Shown here in pieces: positions 31,107 to 44,790 of a stretch of 64,000 bases of DNA. Below the pieces are notes generated by a model, which was not told where the DNA came from, searched no databases, and saw only the letters and a program-made list of their open reading frames with translations. The stretch is from contig NW_022145613.1 in NCBI RefSeq assembly GCF_000002235.5, positions 684,501 to 748,500 of the forward strand. Direction: 5' to 3'. A program made the translations under genes and the position numbers. How positions within the stretch are numbered: the stretch's first letter is position 1; each line of letters opens with the position of its first letter. Source of the stretch: Strongylocentrotus purpuratus (Eukaryota; Echinodermata; Echinoidea; Camarodonta; Strongylocentrotidae).

Positions 31107-32399
31107 TTATTAACAAAGTAAAAGGAAATGCAGAAGTCAGATAGACGTGCCAGAAAATAAAAAAGGAATTATTGCTTTCATAATAATTTAGAATTTCGCT
31201 AAGTTACACTCTTTGGAAGTATAAATATACAGCACACATTCAAAAAGCAATTTGTTCCATAATGCTGGTCTTCTCAATTTTTCAGACTTTGTGTGAAAAA
31301 AAGAAGATGAAAGGACAAAAACCACAAAAGTACCTCCAACCACAAAACAATCTAACATACCCTTAATTTTTATTTTTTTTCTCTTGAGAATGGGGGGATG
31401 TGTTTTTCGTAACTTAAAAGTGAAAGGTAGTATGGTTGAATTAGGGCATCTTTTGAATTCTTTTAATAGCTGTAAGCTTTAATATAGCGCATTCTCAAGA
31501 AACATAAATCGGGACAAATCAATTTTTCACATGGAAATTCAAAAACTTGGTAAGGGTACAAATTTTTTAATTTTTTTTAAAAAGCTTTTTTGCCTTTATT
31601 CAGATCTTCATAATTATACAAAATAATGAATAGGAACACAATTGTTCTTACTGTATAAACATACATGTAGTACATTGTCTCATACATTATAAACACAGAC
31701 ATATTTAAAAAATATTTTCTTTTTGTATCCAAACTAATAAAGTACACATTCAAAACAAGTGTACAGAATGTGCTCCAATTCCTTTAAAAAGGAAAAGGTG
31801 ACGGTAATACTTGGATACAACATTATACAAAGGAACAATTTTTACATCATAATAAGCAAATTAATTAGTTCAATATAAATTAAGCAATCTGAACAAAGAT
31901 GTTCTTATATAAACAAAAAGTATAAGGTGAAGGTGCTGCTTCATAATCCATGATAACAAAATTTGTTATATTTACATATAATGATATGGTGCATTTTTCA
32001 TTATAACTATATAAAGGTCTTGTATCAGTGGAGGTCTTTAACTATACGGTTATTTAAAAAAATAAAAATATAAAATATAAAAAACAAGCAAACACGATAG
32101 CAGATAAGTGTCCGGATCGATGAGAAAGTGAGGGAGTGAACAGGAAACAGGAATTACAATGTATTGGCAGTTTGTCCTTTAATTTTGCTTTTTCATGTTC
32201 TCTACAGCCTTACATATTTCTTTACTAGTTGGGAACTTTCCTTTTTTACGATTACTGTAAATCATATATTTGACCAAAATCAATACATGATTTAACAATA
32301 TATTATCTTTCATATTTTTTCTGAAACCAAGCAACACGTCAATCCATTGCATATTAAGAAACTGAAACATCTTTAAACTGTTTAAACGAATAACTTATA
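31107..32399. other. AT-rich stretch, nothing recognised
   Basis: No conserved frame or repeat end was found. Frequent short A and T runs. Confidence 0.6.
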
Positions 32400-32903
32400 A
32401 CTGACAACAACAGCGCCCACTCACGATACAATCGCTCGTAAATAAATATAGCGCTACCTGAATGATGTGCGTACGCATACGAAAATTGACAATACCATCG
32501 ACCACTGACGTTTCTTGGATCCGTCGACTAGGAGCTGAAAATAGTGCTACTTACATTGGATTCTCACTTAATGTATAATCAACATAGCTCGATGCCTTGC
32601 TGTTTGTCATAGTAGATATATAACACGTACTTTTGGATCATAGATTCTGAGAATCATCTGCGAAATTGAGTGGAATATCTTCAACTTGTAAGCGCAGTCG
32701 GCGCGAAGTTGAAGGGGTTGGGCAGCAGGAGCAGCTGAACCCGGTACTGTACGTTAAAACTCTACGTAATTATTGGATGCTATAATCTATACACAGATCT
32801 ATGCGAGACGTCTCCGGACTGTGTTATTGAAGTGCGACCTCATTTCCTCAGCTCAATCAAGAAGGAAACGCAGTGGAATATACCGTTTTCAGGAATATTA
32901 TTT
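32400..32903 (+). promoter_or_regulatory. candidate promoter and non-coding first exon
   Basis: This segment is richer in CpG than its surroundings (CGTACGC, GTCGGCGCGAAG, GTCTCCGGAC). It ends at a strong donor, GTAAGT at 32904-32909. No long open frame crosses it. Together with the exons at 43839 and 56569 it could begin a plus-strand gene, as split 5' UTRs are common in large echinoderm genes. Transcription start unknown. Confidence 0.35.
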
Positions 32904-33316
32904 GTAAGTTGATGGAATTTATGCTTTACCACAATGTATATTAATGCTAGGAGTATGTTTTAATAGTATGAGAAGTGAGTGACAAAATGTGATTCTCTTT
33001 CATCATGTCTCATGATCATGTCTCATGTAGTCACAAGTTAATTTATACACACGATTCCTAATCAAACATAGGCGATTAACATGCATACCTAGCATGCAAG
33101 AGAGTAACAAATACAGTACAGTATAGAGTGTTGTTATTAACATCTCTTTTCATCAATTATGTTAACTTTGTGAACAAGCTTTCAAAATTGTAAATGGAGA
33201 GTCGTAACACAACTTCACAAGCTACAAAAAGTAAAAATGGTATAACTTTAATATACGCCACAGATATCTTCAGATTTCCTTTTAGATGTAGGAGGCATAT
33301 ATACACAAGACGTGGG

Positions 33317-33764
33317 CAGTAGGGGCGCTGGTCTGAGAATAACGACAATCGTCTTCGTAAACTGGGACAGAGGCGTCCGCAAAAATAAGGATTTTCTGCA
33401 TTTTCGCTGACGATTCTGATTTCCGATGCGAAAAACGAATTTTGTGATGATTTTATCAACTCATTTTACATTGACTTTGTACAGAGACTTTCATGTTATG
33501 AGCAATAAATCCTGACTAAGAAAGACAACCCCCCCCCCCCCAAAATAAGATGGTGAACTGGGGGTATTTTATTACGAGGAATCCTTTTTCTGCATCGCGT
33601 CGTAAGCGTGCAAATTGGGAACCAAAAGCTCGCAAAGCGCTGAAGGAAAAAAAAAGCGTCCTTGAAAATGCGGACGATCCTTCATTTTTAGAACGCATTT
33701 TGTCAGCGTATACAAGGATATCCTCATTTATGCGGACGATTCCCATTCTCAGACCAGCGCCCTT
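33317..33764. mobile_element. MITE with GGGCGCTGGTCTGAGAAT ends
   Basis: The 18-bp end at 33323-33340 is the exact reverse complement of 33745-33762. About 70 bp next to the right end (GGATATCCTTGTATACGC on the minus strand, then GACAAAATGCG) recur at 12846-12930. A C14 tract lies inside. No coding capacity; superfamily not assigned. Confidence 0.65.
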
Positions 33765-34129
33765 TAATATTTTAACAGTCTGATGGGCATACAGTGTACT
33801 TGCCAGGCGTTATCGTATTTGCTTCGTAAAATATAACAAGAATAGAGTACAAGTTTAGCAAAGGAACATGTTTGATTTGAGAGATTAAGCTTTTATAAAT
33901 TTACTTATTTATATATCATGGATATAAATATACATTTTTTTTTGTGGGGGGGGGGGGGGGAGGGGGGTTGTTTGTAACTACATGTACAGTGTACATGTAA
34001 TTGCATTGCGGGTCTTCATACATGTACTTCGTCAGTGTTGCAGTGAGCTGTTTGAGGCCACTGCAAAAATGCAAATTATGAATATTATGGTACTCGTTAG
34101 TCCAGACTAAAGGTTCAAATCATCAGTTA

Positions 34130-34225
34130 AGATCAGAAGGAGAGCAGTGGTCTTTTAACTGAGAGGTCCCAGGTTCAAATCCAAGTCAATGCGCTCGTGC
34201 CCATTGGTAATGAACGACCACCATT
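34130..34225 (+). mobile_element. degenerate tRNA-derived SINE fragment
   Basis: GAGCAGTGGTC, GGTTCAAATCC (box B) and CAATGCGCTCGTGCCCATTGG match the head and body start of the SINE at 10996 with many changes. Box A is lost. Confidence 0.6.
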
Positions 34226-35242
34226 TCTATCCACAAAAGAAAATACTAAATTCCATTTTTTAAAGATAAAATTTGGAGGTCCTGATTAAATAAATATTGT
34301 CCAAATGATTCATTTTGAAAATGGAGGTGAAGGGATGCTCAAATTATTTCTAGTCATGGCAACCAAGACTGAAAATCCTGACTAAAGTACCTCTCTTATT
34401 TTAGGAATATGATATTCTATCTCTCTTGTAGATAATTCCTTAGTGGTTGCATGCTACTACATTTATTTGTATAGCATTCTATGAAACATGACTTACAAGT
34501 GCATTGCCTACTGTGTTGTTTATATTCCTACTGTGTTGTTTATATTCCTACTGGTGTCCTGTTAGATATCTGAAGCAATTACTCAATCTCTTTCATTAGG
34601 ATGTGTGTACATGTACGTGTTTATCAGTTTCTTGTTTTTGGAAGGAAGCATCCTGTATCTTATTGAGTGACCATGCAAGTCTCCTTTCACTGATTATGTA
34701 ACACCCATACATGAAACCCTGCTGAAGAGAGAGACAGTCTTGTTGTTTTGACCAGGGATGGGTCAATCTTATGTGTCAGTGATTCTCAATGCATGGTGGC
34801 TCTTACAGTTTATATAAGCTTTGGTGACTTTGGATGACAGGCTTTTTTTCACTTCACAGAGGACATCCTTTTTTTGTTATTGTGTGATTTTTTAAAACTT
34901 GGAGTCAGTTAAAAGTGTTTAGAAGCATGTTATTGAAATTGTGGTCAAGGTTTAGCTGCCCTATATTGATAAATTCAATATTGTAGGGCAATCCATTTTC
35001 TTTGGTAAGGAATACATGTTTCTGGATGAAGCATCTAGGCCTTCATGTTCATGCATGTTGAAAAACCTCTTGGTGTGACGGTCATACCATTTTACAAATA
35101 TTTACATTACAATGATAGGCAGCCTGCATAGTGAACATTAGGAAAATGAGTGACATGCTTTAAATAATATGGTTATATTTGTATTTCTGTCAAGTTACAG
35201 GTATACCGGTAGTTTCATAACTGATACGTGTGACATGGAGCT

Positions 35243-35300
35243 GCATGTACTTTACATACACATGTACTTTACATACACATGTACATGTACTTTACATTGT
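35243..35300 (+). repeat. ACATGTAC-rich tandem repeat
   Basis: CATGTACTTTACATACA is repeated two to three times with an 18-bp period. It lies in a region (35.2-35.5 kb) dense in the palindrome TACATGTA. Confidence 0.7.
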
Positions 35301-35674
35301 GCTTGTAAATGTGTTAAGTAAGTTAAACATCATATGTATGTTGGCCTTAATTATGTTGGTCGACATATTGAAACACAGCACAGATGTACAATGTACATGT
35401 ACATGTACACACAGGTATCCACATTCATTGTTTATACATAGTGTACACATACTGACTACAGGTACATGTATGTGAATTAATCTTGAGCATACAGTACTTC
35501 AGTGCACCAGCAAGGCCACTAAAAGGTACATGTACTATAATCTATAACATACACACCTTCATCAGTAATTGACACATTCAATGTAATTTAAATCAATTCC
35601 AATCAAAATCCTTTTTGTTCTGTTTTGAAAGAGATTTTTTGCTTCCAAATGTGTATTCATATGGTTTGGCATGT

Positions 35675-35962
35675 TTTGTTGGTGGTTAGTTTTTGTTTTG
35701 TAAGCAAAGCACTTTTTTAAAATATTCAGTAGATATAGTGAATTTTCATTATTGAAAGGGAGACTTTTTTGCATTAATCTTATTTTCTTTAACTACAGTT
35801 TGGCTCTTTTCATGTATGTTTTTGTTGGTGGTTAGTTTTTGTTTTGTAAGCAAAGCACTTTTTAAAAAATATTCAGTACCGGTAGATAAAGTGAGTTTTC
35901 ATCATTGAAAGGGAGAATTTTTTGCATGAATCTTATTTTTTTAAACTACAGTTTGGCTCTTA
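35675..35962 (+). repeat. tandem duplication, 146-bp period
   Basis: GGTGGTTAGTTTTTG at 35681 recurs at 35827, and both copies continue to ACTACAGTTTGGCTCTT with few differences. One insertion, CCGGTAGATA-like, marks copy two. Confidence 0.8.
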
Positions 35963-35999
35963 CTTGCTGTGTACACATGCTGCTGCCAACTATATTTGA

Positions 36000-38449
36000 C
36001 TGTAAGATTGAACATGAACACCATACCTAGTTAATGTAGCTTGAGTTTCAGATCAGTTAATCTACTTTTTATTTAACAAGGATAATCAGAATAATTTAAG
36101 AAACATTAGGCCTACAGGTACATGTACAATGTATGAGTACAGTATGCACCGAACAGTACAGGAAAAAAAAAAATCAAACAAATTTCAGGGGCTACTTTTC
36201 ATTTTAATTTGTTTTGCATTGAACTCTATGCATATTTTTGGGGGGCTCTTTTATGACTTTCGGGGGCTAATTAGCCCAGAGCCCCCATGTATTTTTTCCC
36301 CATGGAACAGTATTCAAATGCAAGCCATGACATTATTAAAGTTCATGACATTACATGGATTCCCTATGATAATTAATTGTTCTATACAAAAAAAACAAAG
36401 TTAAAAAAAACCATACCGGTACATGTATAATGCCTTGTCTAAGTGCGACATGCATTTACAAAATTCAAGGAAAAAATGCTTGCTAGTACTTAAGTATTAA
36501 GAAGTCCCAATGATGGTCTGGTTGGGTAGACTAATTAGTTAGTGCCGATTTATTCACTGTCAGTTGTAATATTTGTTTTTCCTACGAACTTTGAACGACC
36601 TTGGTAGAAATACTCCATGTGAATATTGATTAGCCTTCTCTCCTGGCCTGCATATGATTTTAGTTCTACTCACTGCTGGATTATAAAGTATTTAGGTCAT
36701 TACCAACGAGTTTATGGTGGAACATCCATGTAGGTGAGCTGTAATAGAGAGGCACTGAACAATCTACATTTTCATGTGGTTGTTTTGTTTTCGGGGAGGG
36801 GGTTGGAGATGGTGTAATAAAATCATGAATGCTGAAGTCAAATTGAACCCCTTTGAATGCCATCGTCCTTGTCTTTAACTAGAACGTAATTATGTAGGAC
36901 CCATTCACACAAAAGAAAAACCTTGTATTTGTGAAATTAAAGAAATCGTGTTTTGTAGGGCAGGGTTATGTGCCATTCTTATGTGACATTTGCATGGTGT
37001 GTTGATCTTGATTTACAGTAGATAAATGTTCATACAGAATGATGCCCAGAAACATCAATGCAAGCAAATTGTATTTATTTATTTAAAAAATTATACAAAG
37101 CATCTATAAGGCCTTTATTTATTCAGTGTGAATGAGGGTTACTGCACGTTGTGCTGGATATATGCATGTAGACCTGCAATACATGTACATTTATCTTTAA
37201 TAGGAATCTGTATGTCTCTTTCCACATTGTATTCTAAAGCAAATATTTTATTATTTTCTCTTTTAGTCCGGGATAAGGATAGTATGGGGCTAAGCAAAGT
37301 ACGGGGTTAAGCAAAAAAAGTGTGAAAAGAGTGATGGCTGCCCAAAATCTAATTCTGGATTGCCAACATCTTACAATTTTCATCATTAGGCTTATGTAAC
37401 ACTCTCTATAAAATTCATTCGGGACCCACTTCGTAAGTTACTGTGAAGCCCTGCCTATGAGAAGGCCATAAAAATCAAATGAAAATTGGCCCCCAAATTG
37501 TAATATAACAAAAACCCATCAAGGAGGCATACATGTATATAGACAAACGTTAGGCTTAGTTTGAGACATCTATTAATATTTCTGTCATTCATATGATTAG
37601 ACTTACAAGTACAGCAGTTATTCACAATAGAACATTTAGTTGAAAACTAACAAGGTCGGTAGTTGTCAAACCAAGAAAGGAGAGTTAGAAAAGCAAAGAA
37701 CAGAACTGATATTTTGACTTGACTCTTGTCTGGCTTTAGTTGCTGCCGTGCTCAATTACATTAATTTCCTCAATTTTGACAAGTCAGTCACCACATTGTG
37801 GATATGAATAATTTTAGCGAAAGAGAAATGCACAAAACTCGCTAGGCAAGCCAAATTTACACATGTAGGGCCGTGTGTCATAGTGCAGAAATCCTGTGGC
37901 CTACCGTGGTGCCAATTTGGCGAGTGATCATGAGATACGCAGGCGACGAAATATGAGACTAAAGAGGAAGTTCACAAGTAAATTGTCTTTCTCGGAGTTG
38001 GCTAGATTTTCCACCCTCCCATATAAAGGATTAAACTTGAAGAGACAAGTGCATGTACATACATGCATGTAGCACAGCAGTAGACACATTGTGTTATAAA
38101 TACATTGAGATGCTTGTGTGTTTATCACTGGTATGTTACACAGATGATACATGTCATATATCAGATACACTACTACGTTTGAGTTTAATCACCGTACTTC
38201 ACTGTAGTCTATTTTCATGTACACTATAGACGTCCTGTTTGTATTTCAGCCTGTCACATCTTTACTGTACAGTATACACTTTCAGTATTTTTCCCACTTT
38301 GACAAAATTTGTTCTTTTCCATTAAAGTGGGCATTTAGTGGATAATTCTAGATTCTAGATTATAAGCACATTACAGAGGATATGCATGAAGTATAATGAT
38401 AGGCCTATGACTATGGTGACATTTGAGCCCCTTTAGGCATATAATTACA
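36000..38449. other. non-coding stretch, probably intron
   Basis: Only scattered TACATGTA motifs and short poly(A/T) runs. No supportable exon. Confidence 0.5.
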
Positions 38450-38836
38450 CAGAGCTGCCAACCATTCCGTTTTTGCCGGAATTACTCCGTTTTTTCCTCA
38501 AAATTACGGTATTACGTTTTTTCTTCATAAAATACGTTTTTTTAATTTTAATTTTTTTTTTTTTTTTACATACCACACGTCAAACAACTGCCCTAAAATG
38601 GTGATTTGATCAAAAATTCAATAGAAAACTAAATTTAAAACATACTTAAAAAGAAAAATATTCTCAAAAAGAATGAAATGCTGATAATACCAAAATAACC
38701 ACCAAACAAAATTCCTGCTTGTATGGAAAAAACAGCATGATGAATGAACATTTCTGCATTGGAAGTGTGTAGCGCGTTTTTGTAAGCTTCGTTTTTATGA
38801 ATTCCTTTTTTTGGTCGCACAAGGTTGGCAGCTCTG
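38450..38836. mobile_element. 387-bp TIR element (CAGAGCTGCCAACC ends)
   Basis: It has perfect 14-bp inverted ends, CAGAGCTGCCAACC and GGTTGGCAGCTCTG. They are flanked by ATTACA on both sides (38444-38449 and 38837-38842). The core is AT-rich with repeated CCGTTTTT/TACGTTTTTT motifs and no coding sequence. The end sequence looks hAT-like, but the visible duplication is 6 bp rather than 8. Confidence 0.7.
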
Positions 38837-40316
38837 ATTACATGTAAAATTGAATTATTGTTCAATGAAACCCAAATTCATTACAAAAACAATATGCAAC
38901 TGAATTGAATTTTATTTTACAACATTTTTTTTTAATTTCTAAAATTCAAATTTTCCTATTTTATAAGCTGTTGAGAAAAAAATGAAAAATTTGCTATACA
39001 TTCCAAAGTTTAAGTGGTAGTTTGTAAACAGAAATTATATTTCACATCTCCTTCAAGCTCAGGATATGAATGAGTACTTGCTCTATATATGGGTATTTTT
39101 TTATGATTAGGGTGGGTATGATAATGCCTCAAGATATCCTGTAAAGCCTTTCAATGAACTCTCTAGACGAATATATGTAGAAAGTGAAACCATGAAACCA
39201 ATGATTTACATTTCATTGAAATGCAGCCTTAATGAGCTTCTTATTTGGAAATACATGTAGTATTAACTTCAGGCAGGGTGTACTGCATAATTAGCTGTAA
39301 ATCATGTAATGGATTATTTTTAGACACTGACATACAATGTACTATGTGTAAGTGTGAAAATGAAAGTCTGTATAGACTACCCATGCCCACGTTTTGTCTT
39401 TTTTAATTATTGAATCTATTCAAGGGAAGGTGGGTGGATAAAAGTACTTTACACCCTGTATATTGCTGTTTGTATACTTTCATGTAGTTTTGATTGTCAA
39501 AGAGTTATAGATGTGTTCTGACAACTGAAATAAAATGAAATGGTGGGTGGGCCACTTCTTGTCACTATTGAACTTAAACCTTTTGAATCTACAAGAGGAG
39601 GAGGTAGGAGGAAAGGAGGAGGGAGGGGTGAGAGAGGAGAGGAGGAGGGGCAGGGAAGGGGAGAGAGAGGGGAGAGGATAATTTTCTAGACCCAAATATC
39701 CAGGTTGCTTTTAATTTTCAGTATAAAAGGGGTGTTAGATTGAGAAGAGGGCCCAGACAAAGTGCTACTGACTGTACATGTACAGTATGTATGTATGTGC
39801 TAGAGTCAGTGTATTAGTATTGTTTTCCAGTACAGTGATATTATGCGTTTACTTGATGATCCTGATTGGACCCAAGTGTCAAATGTGTTTTTAGACAAAT
39901 CTTACCATTCTGAAATCAAGACTCTGGCATCCTGAATATATATGTCAAATGTATTTCAGTAGCCTGTTTTCCTACATCGTTGGGATTGCACATTTGCACT
40001 GCTAACTGAAATACGATATGTATCTGCCTATAAATCCTGTACATGCAAGTATGTGGCTTGTCAAAAGATTTCCCTGACATATACCCTGTGCCTGTGAGCC
40101 ATGTTCAATATGATGAACCAATTCATTACCACACTTACAGAGTTCTAATTAATAGTAACCTCTACATGTACTACTGTAGGGTGTAAGACATGTGTATTGT
40201 TGAATGAAGATTACAGAAGGAGACTGATTTGAAATGTCATGCTGACTGGTAGGGTTTCACATAGACACCTATCAATGTCAGGCTAGAAGCAATAGGTCTA
40301 GAATGAATATTAAAGA

Positions 40317-40430
40317 CTGTCTCATTTCATGACTATGTAAAACTCCTGTTCCGGCCTCTAAGCTTAAAACTGTTTGTCTCATTTCATGACTGTGTGATAC
40401 TCCTGTTCCTCTAAACTTAAAGTTGGTTTG
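40317..40430 (+). repeat. 57-bp tandem duplication
   Basis: TGTCTCATTTCATGACT occurs twice, each followed by ACTCCTGTTCC, CTCTAA and CTTAAA. Confidence 0.7.
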
Positions 40431-40949
40431 CTGTGTGGTTGAAATATATTTTTAAGAACAATATGTAAAGATACTATTTTTAAAGATTAAATGTAAAGGA
40501 CATTAAAAACAGTTGTGTATTATAATGCTTTAGATCCATCAGAATTTGGACGATGATCGTAATTACATTTTTGATTAATATCACTTGTAGCATTTACATG
40601 CACTGTATTCACATACAAGTACATGTACATGTACATGTATGTGGGACTATGTATTGAGGACCAGTTCCCTAGGTTCAAGGGACAAACTACATGTACAAAT
40701 GCTACACTGTACTGTACTTCAAGGGCAATGATATATCTTATGTTGGTATGGTTCTATGATGATCTTCGCCATGGGAATACAAGTATGAGATAGCTCACAC
40801 GTAACTTATTTATCCATTACCAGGACCCTTCACTTTATGGAAATGATTTCATTCCAAGGATACATGAATAGCATTTATTCCTTTCAATTTACATGTACAA
40901 TGTATATTAGTTATGCATATGCATGATTACATATACATACATATTCCTC

Positions 40950-40951
<2 letters not shown>

Positions 40952-40987
<36 letters not shown>

Positions 40988-41008
40988 CTCTCTCTCTCTC
41001 GCTCTCTC
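40952..41008. repeat. (TC)n microsatellite, 57 nt
   Basis: Nearly pure TC dinucleotide with two CG interruptions. Confidence 0.9.
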
Positions 41009-43838
41009 TATTCTCATGCGGTCCTGCTACATTTTGTACAGAGCGTGAGAGGTTATTTAGATTGTAATGCCCAAAATGTGGATTTGAATAAAGTTCTGAG
41101 TTCAACCTTGTCCTTGCAATCTTCCAACTCACTGATTGGACCATTGTGAGATTAACAGGTATCATAGTAAGAATGCCTAGGTATTCCTGAAATTCATGTA
41201 TGACATGTCACTTAAACTGTATTTGTTTAGAAATGTCAATTACCATATTTGCCGGCTAAAGGCTGCAGTATTTTTGGAAGAGAAAATATCAAAAAGCCTG
41301 GGTGCGGCCAATGTGCCACAAGAGTAAAAAATCACAAGTCAAAACCATGAAAACAGCATGAATTCGTACTTATGGGACTACAATGAATGGTACTGGACAT
41401 TTCTAGAATAACACATGTCTTACCAACAATTTTGTGTTATATTGTTGACATGAAGTTACCAACCAACTTACCAACCAACTTACCAGCCATCGCCAAAGCA
41501 ACCTCAATCCTCGCATCCCGAAAGCCCAAAGCTGGCTTGCTGCCTACATGTATGGTGTCCGCAAAAAAGCAAAACAGACAAATGATTGCTGTAATCAAGT
41601 TTTACAAGTATTATGTAATCTGCATAATACATGTACATGTATACAACTGTATTCAACTATTCATGTATTCATGCATGAGGCAAATTTTAAATATTTATCC
41701 CAAAATAATAGCCTTTTGGGATATAGACTGTAACAATAGTGTAACAATGCAAAATAAGGAATCACTGTAATGCTAACATGTTTCAGTACCCTCCATCCTG
41801 TCATATCAATATTAATAATGGCATATTAGTCATAGACCAGTAGAACATATATTAAATGCTCTTAGACCCAAACATCTGTCCAAAGCCAAGAGAGAAATAT
41901 GAATGACTTTGCTGATGCATTCACACAAAAGAAGAGGAAGAATGAGTGAATATGTATTAATCATACGGTGGCTGATAGGTACATGTATCGGTAGAAGCCA
42001 GTAGATGAGGTTGGTTGTGATACGTACGCCTGGTGATGACTCATTAGAGAAGAATCTATCCCTTGATGCTCTCTCCTCATTACATGTAGCTCAGATCCTG
42101 GATGGAAACGCATCTCTGTGTGACTGGAAGAGTGTTTGGGTATTAATGATCTCTCCATGTTTCATCTACATCATGATCTAGAACAGTGGATGTAATTGGA
42201 GCATTCTGTGGCTTATACCACTGACACTGTATGTACGGATATCTCCATGTTTATACCACTGATCAGTGCATCTTATCACTAAATGAGTATTGATGGATGA
42301 AGAGATACACCTGTACAGTGTACGTATGTGTACATGTTGGTAGCAGGTGTTCTGGCTGTACAGGTAGGTGGGTGAGGAATGAAGCAACAATGTAACATTT
42401 TAAAATTAATTTTGTGATGAGTGCCTTATTTCTCCATTTATATTGGACGTGTGTAGTGTGTACCAGGATATAGGATACATGCACATGGATATCAATCCAA
42501 GGCTACCGGAATATGAATTTAGAATTTCCTTGTTTCCTTGTGCACGTTTGATGAAAAGTACTAGATGCATTGATTTGTTTACATTATAGTATTATACATA
42601 TACATGTAGTGCTTTCAGTCTTTCACTTTCAATTTATTGTATTGGCTACACAGTAAAGCAGTTACATGTATGACACCTTCTAGAACATGTTTCTGTACTG
42701 TTTAAGCGGATGTGAGAAAATGAATAAGTGAAACTTATTGATGGAGGTATTCAGAATTATATAATTCTGATTTATGTGATCACCAAGATCTACATTTCTA
42801 CAATTCTACATTTAACAGATCTCCAAGCTCAATCAGCTACAGTATCCCCCCCCCCTCTTCCCCCTCGTAGCCTCTTCCCCATTTCATGTATTACATGTAC
42901 ATATGTACAAAATGTACTTCACTGTGTAGTTTGTAACAGATTGCATGTCTAAAGCGATGGCTTCAGTCTTTGGTTTTGTGGTTCATTGTAATGTGAAGAG
43001 CATCATGATCAATATTCTAGAGAATAGGGATGTATTTCCTGATATCGTTTGAACCCTAGGATTTTAAAGGGATTTCCTTGCTTACTAAAACTGCAAGAAA
43101 TGAATCTCTTTGCTGTACAATATTAGCATTCATTCACTCATTCAAATGTATTCAATAAACAACAAATGTACCTTACATGTATTTCATTACATAATCATTA
43201 AAACAGTTGATTTACTAATCAATCTCTTAAAATGCAGAAAATATATTCCTGAAATTGTGGAGCAAAATAGTTTGTAGTTCCTTCAAACTGTCAAAGAAAA
43301 TATGCTTGGTCTCTTAACAGCTAATGCATGTACATTTCAGTTTTGTATGAATGCCTCCAGATACAGTATGACTCATCATCATCAATAAACTACCTAGGAA
43401 CTGGGCCATATGATATACCTAATCTGATATTTTCATGAATATCAATCAAGGATAAGTCGCTTTGAAAACTGATTGCCTTCAAGCTCTTCATGCATTATGC
43501 ATATGGTACAGTGTAATGCAGTGTTCTTAGCATTTCTGCTACATGTACATGTGTAAGTTGCAGATTAGAAGGAAATTTATTTTGAAGAGGTAGCATTATT
43601 GCATAATTACTGAAAACAAATCAGAAGATAAGGATTTACTTCTTAGCATTTTAAGACTCAATGACTCATCACACCTGCATTACAGTTTTAGATTTAGATA
43701 GAACAATATCAGTTGGTAAAATAGATGTGGGTTTCTTTATTTTTGTGTTTTTATTCAAAAAAGACATTTTGAAGATATTATGTTTGGAAAGCTGCAATAA
43801 CATTTGATTTTGTTTTGATATCTTTTTAGATAACACAG

Positions 43839-43900
43839 GATGCTGTTAAAACTGTACCGGTGATAGTCTGATTGTGAATCTGAGGCAAACACTAATAGAG
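43839..43900 (+). other. candidate non-coding 5' exon
   Basis: CACAG at 43834-43838 serves as acceptor behind a T-rich tract, and GTAAGAAAA at 43901 as donor, enclosing 62 nt. An ATG in it closes after seven codons, so it would be 5' UTR with a short upstream frame. Supported by splice motifs only. Confidence 0.3.
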
Positions 43901-44506
43901 GTAAGAAAACAAATGACATAGGTACTGTACATGTACTGGTATGTAAATTAAACTTTATCAGACCATCTGAATTTTAATTTTTAATGATATAAGGCTACAC
44001 TGCCACTTTTAAATTTAAAGACTTAAATACACAGGCTTCAAGTTCTTCAAGTATTGTGTGGGCATCTATCTGCACCTAATTATTGATATATTGATGCCTT
44101 AGACACAGTATGAAGATGTGTTCTATCACTCTTTACTGTGCTGTATGTATGCTGTGGTTTACTGCTTCAGAAGCTATTTATTAGTAATTTGATTTCTTAC
44201 AGTGTATATGCTTGTAATATAACTTTCAATGCCATCCTTGAAAAATGACTGCTAAGGATCGCCCTGGGAAATGTGTTTTTATGGATGGACTTTTTATATC
44301 TCTGCTTCTTCAAATTTGTCTGTCCATAAACATCTCATCTGGATGTAAAAAGGATTGGCTGGAGCATTACTCCTCTTACTCAAGTGTATTTTACTACCGG
44401 AGTTGACAGTGTCATTTGCAGTGGACCTGTAAACAAGGTTCTCATGTCTCATGGTTATTTTAGACAGATTGTAAATTTCTTTCTTTCTCCAAAAGAAATT
44501 GAAATG

Positions 44507-44790
44507 TATGGTGGCCCTGAAGGGACATCGCGAATAGACTAAATCGTGAAAAATATGCGATAAAATTCACGATATCGTCAATTTTATCGCATATTTTTCA
44601 CGAAGAAATTCACGAAATTGACGATATCGTGAACTTTATCGTGAACTTTTCACGATGAAATTGACGATATCGTGAATTTTATCGTGAAAAGTTCACGATA
44701 TCGTCAATTTTATCGTGTACTCTATCGTGTACTCTATCGTGTACTCTCCTGACGGGCGCTTCGTAAACAAAACCAGCCCTAGCTGGGGGA
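44507..44790 (+). repeat. left terminal arm of the foldback element
   Basis: The arm contains four perfect ACGATATCGT palindromes (first at 44569-44578) separated by TCGTGAA/AAAATTCACG spacers. Three ATCGTGTACTCT units and CGGGCGCTTCGTAAACAAAA follow. Confidence 0.85.
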
